A stretch of DNA of 64,000 bases, taken from NCBI GenBank assembly GCA_964247055.1, contig OZ176052.1:4402001-4466000 (forward strand), in the 5' to 3' direction. Shown here piece by piece: positions 10,621-25,400 of this stretch. Within the stretch, counting starts at the first letter, position 1, and each line of letters opens with the position of its first letter. The notes under the pieces were generated by a model. The model saw only the letters and a list, made by a program, of their open reading frames with translations, searched no databases and was not told where the DNA came from. Source of the DNA: Paragordius varius. Lineage: Eukaryota; Nematomorpha. Both the position numbers and the translations under genes were made by a program.

Positions 10621-12666
10621 ACACAGTGCGCACAAAAAATAAACAAACATGATTTTTGTCTAGAATAATAAGAAATCCCTTGGAAAAGGAGACCCCAAAA
10701 ATTTTGGGGCAAAAATGCGCCCCAAAATTGAAATATTTCATTTTTTCATTTTTGACTAGAAATAGATTTTTGTCCATATTTTTAAAATTTATTGAGCAAA
10801 CATGATAAAACTTTTATATATTATATAAAACCTAATATATTATTAAGAAAAATACATAAAACTATTTTAAAGTATCAATAATTTTTTTTATTCCACAAAA
10901 ATAGAAATTCGTAAATTTTATGATATTGTCAAAATATATTATAAAAAAATTATTTGTAAGAACTCCATATTGTTTTTATTATTTAAGTTTAGGACTTATA
11001 TATAACATACCAAAGAGTTGGTATATATAATAAAGGCTATGTATCTTTTTAAGTCCCTCAAAAAAATTGTATTTTTTGTACAATTTTCGCGATTTTTGTT
11101 GCATTTTCCTCACATGCTTCTCTCTGTTTCATAATACAGTATCAGTATCAGTAATCCGCAATTTTCAAAGAATACTGAAAAAACCAATAAAACTTCAAGA
11201 TTATGAAATTCCCATTACATTACTTTGGATAAATTTTTATATATTATTTAATCTATAGATAATAAATTTAATTAAAGACCTCTTGATATACAGAAAGCAG
11301 CATCGGAAATATGAATAGCTTTTTTTGCTATATACATTATATTTAGCGTTTTAAATAAAATTCTATTTGTATTCACGTATATTTTCTCTATATAATTTTA
11401 GTTACAAAATAGAATTTTCCTTGCACCAAAATTATTCTGACATTTGTAAATAATCTACTTCCAGAAACTCTATTGCAAAATTAGAAATCTAACAATTATT
11501 GCAATTATATATATTGAAAAACTGATATTAAATGGATTTATTTTTATTCGATAGATTTTATAATTTTTTTACAATAAGAATATTTAATTAGGTTTCAACA
11601 AAATTTTAAAATAAAAATGTTCCGGTCTTATAAAAATATTGTCAATTACAAACTTCGTTTGCAAAAATTGCTCCTGCAACATCTCTTCAAGTCTAATTCA
11701 ACAACAACACTTAAAATACATATAAGAATTTAAATTTATTTATACATAATGAATATATTAGTCAAACATAAAGTGATTCCAATAGTATTCACCAACTATT
11801 GGAACTAGTATAGTTTTTTTCTATATGTTTGAGCGTATGGAACCGTTCTTCATCCTGGTCACCGGAATTAGTATAATTACCTTGCTGTGGCTCATATTTC
11901 CTTGTAATGAACTAATTTCCCAGCAAAATACATGTTGTAAAAGGTAATTATTTGTTCAGTTATTTTAATCAAATTTGTAGGGCGATGATACCTTGCACAT
12001 ATATAGCAGAAAAGGTCTTTATTCAATTTGCAATTGAATTTTTTAACTATGTTATTAAATAATATATATACTTTTATATAAAGTAAAGGTTTCATAATCT
12101 TGAAGTTTTATTGGTTTTTTCAGTATTCTTTGAAAATTGCGGATTACTGATACTGTATTTATGAAACAGTGAGAAGCATGTGAGGAAAATGCAACAAAAA
12201 TCGCGAAAATTTTTCAAAAAATACAAATTTTTTGAGGGACTTAAAAGGATACATAGCCTTTATTATATATATACCAACTTTTTGGTATGTTATATATAAG
12301 TCATAAACTTAAATAATAATAACAATATGGAGTTCTTACAAATAATTTTTTTATAATATATTTTGACAACATAAAATTTACGAACTTCTATTTTTGTGGA
12401 ATAAAAAAATTATTGATACTTTAAAATAATTTTATGTATTTTTCTTAAGAATATATTAGGTTTTATATAAATCATGTTTGCTCAATAAATTTTAAAATAT
12501 GGACAAAAATCTATTTCTAGTCAAAAATGAAAAAATGGAATATTTCAATTTTGGGGCGCATTTTTGCCCCAAAATTTTTGGGGTCTCCTTTTCCAAGGGA
12601 TTTCTTATTATTCTAGATAAAAATCATGTTTGTTTATTTTTTTACCCCCCTTTTTTGCGCACAGTG
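10621..12666. mobile_element. DNA transposon with ~600 bp terminal inverted repeats, copy A
   Basis: The arms at about 10621-11205 and 12095-12666 are near reverse complements over their whole length. Shared blocks include AAACATGATTTTTGTCTAG, TTTTGGGGCGCATTTTTGCC (in inverse on the left), TAGAAATAGATTTTTGTCC, and GCGATTTTTGTTGCATTTTCC (in inverse on the right). The outer ends are CACAGTGCGCAC and, from the right, CACTGTGCGC, each next to TAA. That suggests a 3-bp target duplication, compatible with CACTA/EnSpm or Harbinger; the CAC termini favour the former. The spacer of about 890 bp holds a decayed protein remnant (11892-12095, minus). Copy B (47.98-49.72 kb) has lost part of the left arm and the adjoining spacer. 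Confidence 0.75.
11892..12095 (-). pseudogene. Remnant of a transposon-associated protein with a Cx2C motif
   Basis: The 67-codon frame contains KDLFCYICARYHRP, TEQIITFYNMYFAGKL and an upstream basic stretch. Cys-x2-Cys followed by a helix ending in YF is typical of a family of uncharacterised transposon-linked proteins in invertebrate genomes. A further piece of the same kind, GDQDEERFH, can be read on the same strand near 11835-11870, downstream of a stop. The frame is therefore a short relic of the element's own gene and not a host gene. The family match is from memory of its motifs and should be treated as an inference. Confidence 0.4.
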
Positions 12667-12781
12667 TAACAAATTACCAGTATACGGATAAAACAAAAAT
12701 TAAACGACAAATATTTTTTAAAAAAGGCAATTGTTCTTTTATAACACTTAATATATAATGCCTCCGCAGTATGGTTTAGAA

Positions 12782-13009
12782 CAGGATGGCCCAACACAAA
12801 TGCTTTCCTTGGGTCGCATTTTTAACTCGAAAAAACCGGCGTGCTGCATTGAAATATATAAGTGGGTGTAATTATTTTGTTTCTTCATATTCGTTGCCTA
12901 TTGAATAGACTTATTCCGAATATTTGTGTAAACAATATTATTTTTCGAGTATAATTTTACAAATTTCGCGGATTATGATGTTCAAGAAGGCCGATGTTGG
13001 ATACCCCTG
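12782..13009. mobile_element. hAT-type MITE, copy A
   Basis: 228 bp with CAGG(A)TGGCCCAACA at the left and a right end whose reverse complement is CAGGGGTATCCAACA. The 8-bp flanks GTTTAGAA and GTTCAGAA differ at one base, as expected for an old hAT target-site duplication. No coding frame. Copy B (49906-50133) keeps the canonical CAGGGGTGCCCAACA left end. Confidence 0.8.
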
Positions 13010-13460
13010 GTTCAGAAAATATGATTAATCTTATAAAAAATATTTGCTTTTATTAAATACGTTTTGTCTGTTTAATTTTTGGAAATTAGAGTTGGCAACA
13101 AACAAAAAATTAAAGTTTTATTTTTTTAATATATCTTGCCAATAACTTTTAATTTGGTTTAAAATTTATAATTTAAAAAAATTGAGAGTATACTAAATCG
13201 CTCTTTTCTTTAATTGTTTTTTAACAAGACACGAAAATAAGATTGTACAAAATAAGGTTACCATATCTCATTATTATATGTGATTATGATTAAAATTTAT
13301 TATTTTTGTATGATATAGTGACCCTAATTTTGGGGTTAACTATGGATAAGAAAACATTAAATAAATATATATATATAATGACAATTTTATTAATCAATTG
13401 AGATAGGTGTATGAAAAGCAAAATGCGTTATAGCATTAGATGTTTTTAGTGTAATGACGA
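13010..13460. other. Unassigned spacer left of the satellite array
   Basis: AT-rich with a short (TA)n near 13365. It is nearly identical in copy B (about 50134-50596), so the boundary between unique sequence and satellite is the same in both copies. No gene is visible. Confidence 0.45.
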
Positions 13461-16400
13461 AACCACGCATCAGTATTAGGATAGATAGAGTTTATATCCA
13501 TTGTTTTGAGTGTGAAATAATTTGAAACAGTTTTACCGGACGGTTTAATATTAGACTTGGCTGATTTGATGCAACTGTCTTATTAGATTTTCCCATTATT
13601 CTGTTTTACATCCATCCGTCACCGAAACCGCCAAGAAACAGTATTTGGATAGATAGAGTGTATGTCGGTTGTTTTGGGTATCGAAACAGATTTTGCCGGA
13701 CAGTTTAATGTTAGACTTGGCTAAATTGATGCAACTGTCTTATTAGATTTTCCCATTATTCTGTTTTATATCCATCCGTCACCGTAACCGCCAAGAAACA
13801 GTATTAGGATAGATAGAGTGTATGTCGGTTGTTTTGGATGTGAACCAATTTGAAACAGATTTTGCCGGACAGTTTAATGTTAGACTTGGCTAAATTGATG
13901 CAACTGTGTTATTAGATTTTACCATTATTCTGTTTTACATCCATCCGGCACCGAAACCCTACGAATCAGTATCAGGATAGATAGAGTGTATGTCGGTTGT
14001 TTTGGATGTGAACCAATTTGAAACAGATTTTGCCGGACAGTTTAATGTTAGACTTGGCTAAATTGATGCAACTGTGTTATTAGATTTTACCATTATTCTG
14101 TTTTACATCCATCCGTCACTGAAACCGCCAAGAAACAGTATTAGGATAGATAGAGTGTATGTCGGTTGTTTTGGATGTGAACCAATTTGAAACAGATTTT
14201 GCCGGACAGTTTAATGTTAGACTTGGCTAAATTGATGCAACTGTGTTATTAGATTTTACCATTATTCTGTTTTGCATCCATCCGTCACCGAAACCGCTAC
14301 GAATCAGTATCAGGATAGATAGAGTGTATGTCGGTTGTTTTGGGTGTGGACTAATTTGAAACAGATTTTGCCGGACGGTTTAATGCTAGACTTGGCTAAA
14401 TTGATGCAACTGTGTTAATAGATTTTTCCATTATTCTGTTTTACATCCATCTGTCACTGAAACCGCCAAGAAACAGTATTAGGATAGATAGAGTGTATAT
14501 CGGTTGTTTTGGATGTGAACCAATTCGAAACAGATTTTGCCAGACGGTTTAATATTAGACTTGGCTGAATTGATGCAACTGTGTTATTAGATTTTTAAAT
14601 TATTCTGTTTGACCATCCGTCACCGAAACCGCTACGAATCAGCATCAGGATAGATAGAGTGTATGTCGGTTGTTTTGGGTGTGAACTAATTCGAAACAGA
14701 TTTTGCCGGACGGTTTAATTTTAGACTTGGAATTGATGCAACTGTGTTATTAGATTTTCCCATTATTCTGTTTTACATCCATCCGTCACCGAAACCGCTA
14801 CGAATCAGTATCAGGATAGATAGAGTGTATGTCGGCTGTTTTGGATGTGAACTAACTTGAAACAGATTTTGCCGGACAGTTTAATGTTAGACTTGGCTAA
14901 ATTGATGCAACTGTGTTATTAGATTTTTCCATTATTCTGTTTTACATCCATCCGTCACCGAAACCGCTACGAATCAGTATCAGGATAGATAGAGTGTATG
15001 TCGGTTGTTTTGGATGTGAACCAATTCGAAACAGATTTTGCCGGACAGTTTAATGTTAGACTTTGCTAAATTGATGCAACTGTGTTAGTAGATTTTTCCA
15101 TTATTCTGTTTTACATCCATCCGTCACCGAAACCGCTACGAATCAGTATCAGGATAGATAGAGTGTATGTCGGTTGTTTTGGATGTGAACCAATTCGAAA
15201 CAGATTTTGCCGGACAGTTTAATGTTAGACTTTGCTAAATTGATGCAACTGTGTTAGTAGATTTTTCCATTATTCTGTTTTACATCCATCCGTCACTGAA
15301 ACCGCCAAGAAACAGTATTAGGATAGATAGAGTGTATGTCGGTTGTTTTGGATGTGAACCAATTTGAAACAGATTTTGCCGGACAGTTTAATGTTAGACT
15401 TGGGTAAATTGATGCAACTGTGTTATTATATTTTACCATTATTCTGTTTTACATCCATCCGTCACTGAAACCGCCAAGAAACAGTATTAGGATAGATATA
15501 GTGTATATCGGTTGTTTTGGATGTGAAACAATTCAAAACAGATTTTGCCGGACGGTTTAATATTAGACTTGGCTGAATTGATGCAACTGTGTTATTAGAT
15601 TTTTAAATTATTCTGTTTTACATCCATCCGTCACCGAAACCGCTACGAATCAGTATCAGGCTAGATAGAGTGTATGTCGGTTGTTTTGGATGTGAACCAA
15701 CTTGAAACAGATTTTGCCGGACAGTTTAATGTTAGACTTGGCTAAATTGATGCAACTGTGTTATTAGATTTTACCATTATTCTGTTTTACATCCATCCGT
15801 CACTGAAACCGCCAAGAAACAGTATTAGGATAGATAGAGTGTATATCGGTTGTTTTGGATGTGAACCAATTCGAAACAGATTTTGCCGGACGGTTTAATA
15901 TTAGACTTGGCTGAATTCATGCAACTGTGTTATTAGATTTTTAAATTATTCTGTTTTACATCCATCCGTCACCGAAACCGCTACGAATCAGTATCAGGCT
16001 AGATAGAGTGTATGTCGGTTGTTTTGGGTGTGAACTAATTCGAAACAGATTTTGCCGGACGGTTTAATTTTAGACTTGGCTAAATTGATGCAACTGTGTT
16101 ATTAGATTTTTCCATTATTCTGTTTTACATCCATCCGTCACCGAAACCGCTACGAATCAGTATCATGATAGATAGAGTGTATGTCGGCTGTTTTGGATGT
16201 GAACTAACTTGAAACAGATTTTGCCGGACAGTTTAATGTTAGACTTGGCTAAATTGATGCAACTGTGTTATTAGATTTTTCTATCTATCTGTTTTACATC
16301 CATCCGTCACCGAAACCGCTACGAATCAGTATCAGGATAGATAGAGTGTATGTCGGTTGTTTTGGATGTGAACCAATTCGAAACAGATTTTGCCGGACAG

Positions 16401-19400
16401 TTTAATGTTAGACTTTGCTAAATTGATGCAACTGTGTTGGTAGATTTTTCCATTATTCTGTTTTACATCCATCCGTCACCGAAACCGCTACGAATCAGTA
16501 TCAGGATAGATAGAGTGTATGTCGGCTGTTTTGGATGTGAACCAATTCGAAACAGATTTCGCCGGACAGTTTAATGTTAGACTTTGCTAAATTGATGGAA
16601 CTGTGTTAGTAGATTTTTCCATTATTCTGTTTTACATCCATCCGTCACTGAAACCGCCAAGAAACAGTATTAGGATAGATAGAGTGTATATCGGTTGTTT
16701 TGGATGTGAACCAATTCGAAACAGATTTTGCCGGACAGTTTAATGTTAGACTTTGCTAAATTGATGCAACTGTGTTGGTAGATTTTTCCATTATTCTGTT
16801 TTACATCCATCCGTCACCGAAACCGCTACGAATCAGTATCAGGATAGATTGAGTGTATGTCGGTTGTTTTGGGTGTGAACTAATTCGAAACAGATGTTGC
16901 CGGACGGTTTAATTTTAGACTTGGCTAAATTGATGCAACTGTGTTATTAGATTTTTCCATTATTCTGTTTTACATCCATCCGTCACCGAAACCGCTACGA
17001 ATCAGTATCAGGATAGATAGAGTGTATGTCGGTTGTTTTGGATGTGAACCAATTCGAAACAGATTTTGCCGGACAGTTTAATGTTAGATTTTGCTAAATT
17101 GATGCAACTGTGTTAGTAGATTTTTCCATTATTCTGTTTTACATCCATCCGTCACTGAAACCGCCAAGAAACAGTATTAGGATAGATAGAGTGTATGTCG
17201 GTTGTTTTGGATGTGAACCAATTTGAAACAGATTTTGCCGGACAGTTTAATGTTAGACTTGGCTAAATTGATGCAACTGTGTTATTAGATTTTACCATTA
17301 TTCTGTTTTACATCCATCCGTCACCGAAACCGCTACGAATCAGTATCAGGATAGATAGAGTGTATGTCGGTTGTTTTGGGTGTGAACTAATTCGAAACAG
17401 ATTTTGCCGGACAGTTTAATGTTAGACTTGGCTAAATTGATGCAACTGTGTTATTAGATTTTATCATTATTCTGTACATCCATCCGTCACTGAAACCGCC
17501 AAGAAACAGTATTAGGATAGATAGAGTGTATGTCGGTTGTTTTGGATGTGAACCAATTCGAAACAGATTTTGCCGGACAGTTTAATGTTAGACTTTGCTA
17601 AATTGATGCAACTGTGCTAGTAGATTTTTCCATTATTCTGTTTTACATCCATCCGTCACTGAAACCGCCAAGAAACAGTATTAGGATAGATATAGTGTAT
17701 ATCGGTTGTTTTGGATGTGAAACAATTCGAAACAGATTTTGCCGGACGGTTTAATATTAGACTTGGCTGAATTGATGCAACTGTGTTATTAGATTTTTAA
17801 ATTATTCTGTTTTACATCCATCCGTCACCGAAACCGCTACGAATCAGTATCAGGCTAGATAGAGTGTATGTCGGTTGTTTTGGATGTGAACCAACTTGAA
17901 ACAGATTTTGCCGGACAGTTTAATGTTAGACTTGGCTAAATTGATGCAACTGTGTTATTAGATTTTTCCATTATTCTGTTTTACATCCATCCGTCACCGA
18001 AACCGCTACGAATCAGTATCAGGATAGATAGAGTGTATGTCGGCTGTTTTGGATGTGAACTAACTTGAAACAGATTTTGCCGGACAGTTTAATGTTAGAC
18101 TTGGCTAAATTGATGCAACTGTGTTATTAGATTTTACCATTATTCTGTTTTACATCCATCCGTCACTGAAACCGCCAAGAAACAGTATTAGGATAGATAG
18201 AGTGTATATCGGTTGTTTTGGATGTGAACCAATTCGAAACAGATTTTGCCGGACGGTTTAATATTAGACTTGGCTGAATTGATGCAACTGTGTTATTAGA
18301 TTTTTAAATTATTCTGTTTTACATCCATCCGTCACCGAAACCGCTACGAATCAGTATCAGGCTAGATAGAGTGTATGTCGGTTGTTTTGGCTGTGAACTA
18401 ATTCGAAACAGATTTTGCCGGACGGTTTAATTTTAGACTTGGCTAAATTGATGCAACTGTGTTATTAGATTTTTCCATTATTCTGTTTTACATCCATCCG
18501 TCACCGAAACCGCTACGAATCAGTATCAGGATAGATAGAGTGTATGTCGGCTGTTTTGGATGTGAACTAACTTGAAACAGATTTTGCCGGACAGTTTAAT
18601 GTTAGACTTGGCTAAATTGATGCAACTGTGTTATTAGATTTTTCCATTATTCTGTTTTACATCCATCCGTCACCGAAACCGCTACGAATCAGTATCAGGA
18701 TAGATAGAGTGTATGTCGGCTGTTTTGGATGTGAACTAACATGAAACAGATTTTGCCGGACAGTTTAATGTTAGACTTGGCTAAATTGATGCAACCGTGT
18801 TATTAGATTTTACCATTATTCTGTTTTACATCCATCCGTCACTGAAACCGCCAAGAAACAGTATTAGGATAGATAAAGTGTATGTCGGTTGTTTTGGATG
18901 TGAACCAATTTGAAACAGATTTTGCCGGACAGTTTAATGTTAGACTTGGCTAAATTGATGCAACTGTGTTATTAGATTTTTCTATCTATCTGTTTTACAT
19001 CCATCCGTCACCGAAACCGCTACGAATCAGTATCAGGATAGATAGAGTGTATGTCGGCTGTTTTGGATGTGAACTAACTTGAAACAGATTTTGCCGGACA
19101 GTTTAATGTTAGACTTGGCTAAATTGATGCAACTGTGTTATTAGATTTTTCCATTATTCTGTTTTACATCTATCCGTCACCGAAACCGCTACGAATCAGT
19201 ATCAGGATAGATAGAGTGTATGTCGGCTGTTTTGGATGTGAACTAACATGAAACAGATTTTGCCGGACAGTTTAATGTTAGACTTGGCTAAATTGATGCA
19301 ACTGTGTTATTAGATTTTTCCATTATTCTGTTTTACATCCATCCGTCACCGAAACCGCTACGAATCAGTATCAGGATAGATAGAGTGTATGTCGGCTGTT

Positions 19401-22400
19401 TTGGATGTGAACTAACATGAAACAGATTTTGCCGGACAGTTTAATGTTAGACTTGGCTAAATTGATGCAACTGTGTTATTAGATTTTTCCATTATTCTGT
19501 TTTAATTCCATCCGTCACCGAAACCGCTACGAATCAGTATCAGGATAGATAGAGTGTATGTCGGCTGTTTTGGATGTGAACTAACTTGAAACAGATTTTG
19601 CCGGACAGTTTAATGTTAGACTTGGCTAAATTGATGCAACTGTGTTATTAGATTTTTCTATCTATCTGTTTTACATCCATCCGTCACCGAAACCGCTACG
19701 AATCAGTATCAGATAGATATAGTGTATGTCGGTTGTTTTGGATGTGAACCAATTCGAAACAGATTTTGCCGGACAGTTTAATGTTAGACTTTGCTAAATT
19801 GATGCAACTGTGTTGGTAGATTTTTCCATTATTCTGTTTTACATCCATCCGTCACCGAAACCGCTACGAATCAGTATCAGGATAGATAGAGTGTATGTCG
19901 GTTGTTTTGGATGTGAACCAATTCGAAACAGATTTCGCCGGACAGTTTAATGTTAGACTTTGCTAAATTGATGCAACTGTGTTAGTAGATTTTTCCATTA
20001 TTCTGTTTTACATCCATCCGTCACTGAAACCGCCAAGAAACAGTATTAGGATAGATAGAGTGTATATCGGTTGTTTTGGATGTGAACCAATTTGAAACAG
20101 ATTTTGCCGGACAGTTTAATGTTAGACTTGGCTAAATTGATGCAACTGTGTTATTAGATTTTACCATTATTCTGTTTTACATCCATCCGTCACCGAAACC
20201 GCTACGAATCAGTATCAGGATAGATTGAGTGTATGTCGGTTGTTTTGGGTGTGAACTAATTCGAAACAGATGTTGCCGGACGGTTTAATTTTAGACTTGG
20301 CTAAATTGATGCAACTGTGTTATTAGATTTTTCCATTATTCTGTTTTACATCCATCCGTCACCGAAACCGCTACGAATCAGTATCAGGATAGATAGAGTG
20401 TATGTCGGTTGTTTTGGATGTGAACCAATTCGAAACAGATTTTGCCGGACAGTTTAATGTTAGATTTTGCTAAATTGATGCAACTGTGTTAGTAGATTTT
20501 TCCATTATTCTGTTTTACATCCATCCGTCACTGAAACCGCCAAGAAACAGTATTAGGATAGATAGAGTGTATGTCGGTTGTTTTGGATGTGAACCAATTT
20601 GAAACAGATTTTGCCGGACAGTTTAATGTTAGACTTGGCTAAATTGATGCAACTGTGTTATTAGATTTTACCATTATTCTGTTTTACATCCATCCGTCAC
20701 CGAAACCGCTACGAATCAGTATCAGGATAGATAGAGTGTATGTCGGTTGTTTTGGGTGTGAACTAATTCGAAACAGATTTTGCCGGACAGTTTAATGTTA
20801 GACTTGGCTAAATTGATGCAACTGTGTTATTAGATTTTATCATTATTCTGTACATCCATCCGTCACTGAAACCGCCAAGAAACAGTATTAGGATAGATAG
20901 AGTGTATGTCGGTTGTTTTGGATGTGAACTAATTCGAAACAGATTTTGCCGGACAGTTTAATGTTAGACTTGGCTAAATTGATGCAACTGTGTTAGTAGA
21001 TTTTTCCATTATTCTGTTTTACATCCATCCGTCACTGAAACCGCCAAGAAACAGTATTAGGATAGATATAGTGTATATCGGTTGTTTTGGATGTGAAACA
21101 ATTCGAAACAGATTTTGCCGGACGGTTTAATATTAGACTTGGCTGAATTGATGCAACTGTGTTATTAGATTTTTAAATTATTCTGTTTTACATCCATCCG
21201 TCACCGAAACCGCTACGAATCAGTATCAGGCTAGATAGAGTGTATGTCGGTTGTTTTGGATGTGAACCAACTTGAAACAGATTTTGCCGGACAGTTTAAT
21301 GTTAGACTTGGCTAAATTGATGCAACTGTGTTATTAGATTTTTCCATTATTCTGTTTTACATCCATCCGTCACCGAAACCGCTACGAATCAGTATCAGGA
21401 TAGATAGAGTGTATGTCGGCTGTTTTGGATGTGAACTAACTTGAAACAGATTTTGCCGGACAGTTTAATGTTAGACTTGGCTAAATTGATGCAACTGTGT
21501 TATTAGATTTTACCATTATTCTGTTTTACATCCATCCGTCACTGAAACCGCCAAGAAACAGTATTAGGATAGATAGAGTGTATATCGGTTGTTTTGGATG
21601 TGAACCAATTCGAAACAGATTTTGCCGGACGGTTTAATATTAGACTTGGCTGAATTGATGCAACTGTGTTATTAGATTTTTAAATTATTCTGTTTTACAT
21701 CCATCCGTCACCGAAACCGCTACGAATCAGTATCAGGCTAGATAGAGTGTATGTCGGTTGTTTTTGTGAACTAATTCGAAACAGATTTTGCCGGACGGTT
21801 TAATTTTAGACTTGGCTAAATTGATACAACTGTGTTATTAGATTTTTCCATTATTCTGTTTTACATCCATCCGTCACCGAAACCGCTACGAATCAGTATC
21901 AGGATAGATTGAGTGTATGTCGGTTGTTTTGGGTGTGAACTAATTCGAAACAGATGTTGCCGGACGGTTTAATTTTAGACTTGGCTAAATTGATGCAACT
22001 GTGTTATTAGATTTTTCCATTATTCTGTTTTACATCCATCCGTCACCGAAACCGCTACGAATCAGTATCAGGATAGATAGAGTGTATGTCGGTTGTTTTG
22101 GATGTGAACCAATTCGAAACAGATTTTGCCGGACAGTTTAATGTTAGATTTTGCTAAATTGATGCAACTGTGTTAGTAGATTTTTCCATTATTCTGTTTT
22201 ACATCCATCCGTCACTGAAACCGCCAAGAAACAGTATTAGGATAGATAGAGTGTATGTCGGTTGTTTTGGATGTGAACCAATTTGAAACAGATTTTGCCG
22301 GACAGTTTAATGTTAGACTTGGCTAAATTGATGCAACTGTGTTATTAGATTTTACCATTATTCTGTTTTACATCCATCCGTCACCGAAACCGCTACGAAT

Positions 22401-25400
22401 CAGTATCAGGATAGATAGAGTGTATGTCGGTTGTTTTGGGTGTGAACTAATTCGAAACAGATTTTGCCGGACAGTTTAATGTTAGACTTGGCTAAATTGA
22501 TGCAACTGTGTTATTAGATTTTATCATTATTCTGTACATCCATCCGTCACTGAAACCGCCAAGAAACAGTATTAGGATAGATAGAGTGTATGTCGGTTGT
22601 TTTGGATGTGAACCAATTCGAAACAGATTTTGCCGGACAGTTTAATGTTAGACTTTGCTAAATTGATGCAACTGTGCTAGTAGATTTTTCCATTATTCTG
22701 TTTTACATCCATCCGTCACTGAAACCGCCAAGAAACAGTATTAGGATAGATATAGTGTATATCGGTTGTTTTGGATGTGAAACAATTCGAAACAGATTTT
22801 GCCGGACGGTTTAATATTAGACTTGGCTGAATTGATGCAACTGTGTTATTAGATTTTTAAATTATTCTGTTTTACATCCATCCGTCACCGAAACCGCTAC
22901 GAATCAGTATCAGGCTAGATAGAGTGTATGTCGGTTGTTTTGGATGTGAACCAACTTGAAACAGATTTTGCCGGACAGTTTAATGTTAGACTTGGCTAAA
23001 TTGATGCAACTGTGTTATTAGATTTTTCCATTATTCTGTTTTACATCCATCCGTCACCGAAACCGCTACGAATCAGTATCAGGATAGATAGAGTGTATGT
23101 CGGCTGTTTTGGATGTGAACTAACTTGAAACAGATTTTGCCGGACAGTTTAATGTTAGACTTGGCTAAATTGATGCAACTGTGTTATTAGATTTTACCAT
23201 TATTCTGTTTTACATCCATCCGTCACTGAAACCGCCAAGAAACAGTATTAGGATAGATAGAGTGTATATCGGTTGTTTTGGATGTGAACCAATTCGAAAC
23301 AGATTTTGCCGGACGGTTTAATATTAGACTTGGCTGAATTGATGCAACTGTGTTATTAGATTTTTAAATTATTCTGTTTTACATCCATCCGTCACCGAAA
23401 CCGCTACGAATCAGTATCAGGCTAGATAGAGTGTATGTCGGTTGTTTTGGCTGTGAACTAATTCGAAACAGATTTTGCCGGACGGTTTAATTTTAGACTT
23501 GGCTAAATTGATGCAACTGTGTTATTAGATTTTTCCATTATTCTGTTTTACATCCATCCGTCACCGAAACCGCTACGAATCAGTATCAGGATAGATAGAG
23601 TGTATGTCGGCTGTTTTGGATGTGAACTAACTTGAAACAGATTTTGCCGGACAGTTTAATGTTAGACTTGGCTAAATTGATGCAACTGTGTTATTAGATT
23701 TTTCCATTATTCTGTTTTACATCCATCCGTCACCGAAACCGCTACGAATCAGTATCAGGATAGATAGAGTGTATGTCGGCTGTTTTGGATGTGAACTAAC
23801 ATGAAACAGATTTTGCCGGACAGTTTAATGTTAGACTTGGCTAAATTGATGCAACCGTGTTATTAGATTTTACCATTATTCTGTTTTACATCCATCCGTC
23901 ACTGAAACCGCCAAGAAACAGTATTAGGATAGATAAAGTGTATGTCGGTTGTTTTGGATGTGAACCAATTTGAAACAGATTTTGCCGGACAGTTTAATGT
24001 TAGACTTGGCTAAATTGATGCAACTGTGTTATTAGATTTTACCATTATTCTGTTTTACATCCATCCGTCACTGAAACAGCCAAGAAACAGTATTAGGATA
24101 GATAAAGTGTATGTCGGTTGTTTTGGATGTGAACCAATTCGAAACAGATTTTGCCGGACGGTTTAATATTAGTTGGCTGAATTGATGCAACTGTGTTATT
24201 AGATTTTTAAATTATTCTGTTTTACATCCATCCGTCACCGAAACCGCTACGAATCAGTATCAGGCTAGATAGAGTGTATGTCGGTTGTTTTGGGTGTGTA
24301 CTAATTCGAAACAGATTTTGCCGGACGGTTTAATTTTAGACTTGGCTAAATTGATGCAACTGTGTTATTAGATTTTTCCATTATTCTGTTTTACATCCAT
24401 CCGTCACCGAAACCGCTACGAATCAGTATCAGGATAGATAGAGTGTATGTCGGCTGTTTTGGATGTGAACTAACTTGAAACAGATTTTGCCGGACAGTTT
24501 AATGTTAGACTTGGCTAAATTGATGCAACTGTGTTATTAGATTTTACCATTATTCTGTTTTACATCCATCCGTCACTGAAACCGCCAAGAAACAGTATTA
24601 GGATAGATAAAGTGTATGTCGGTTGTTTTGGATGTGAACCAATTTGAAACAGATTTTGCCGGACGGTTTAATTTTAGACTTGGCTAAATTGATGCAACTG
24701 TGTTATTAGATTTTTCCATTATTCTGTTTTACATCCATCCGTCACCGAAACCGCTACGAATCAGTATCAGGATAGATAGAGTGTATGTCGGCTGTTTTGG
24801 ATGTGAACTAACTTGAAACAGATTTTGCCGGACAGTTTAATGTTAGACTTGGCTAAATTGATGCAACTGTGTTATTAGATTTTACCATTATTCTGTTTTA
24901 CATCCATCCGTCACTGAAACCGCCAAGAAACAGTATTAGGATAGATAAAGTGTATGTCGGTTGTTTTGCATGTGAACCAATTTGAAACAGATTTTGCCGG
25001 ACAGTTTAATGTTAGACTTGGCTAAATTGATGCAACTGTGTTATTAGATTTTTCCATTATTCTGTTTTACATCCATCCACCGAAACCGCTACGAATCAGT
25101 ATCAGGATAGATAGAGTGTATGTCGGCTGTTTTGGATGTGAACTAACTTGAAACAGATTTTGCCGGACAGTTTAATGTTAGACTTGGCTAAATTGATGCA
25201 ACTGTGTTATTAGATTTTACCATTATTCTGTTTTACATCCATCCGTCACTGAAACCGCCAAGAAACAGTATTAGGATAGATAAAGTGTATGTCGGTTGTT
25301 TTGGATGTGAACCAATTTGAAACAGATTTTGCCGGACAGTTTAATGTTAGACTTTGCTAAATTGATGCAACTGTGTTAGTAGATTTTTCCATTATTCTGT

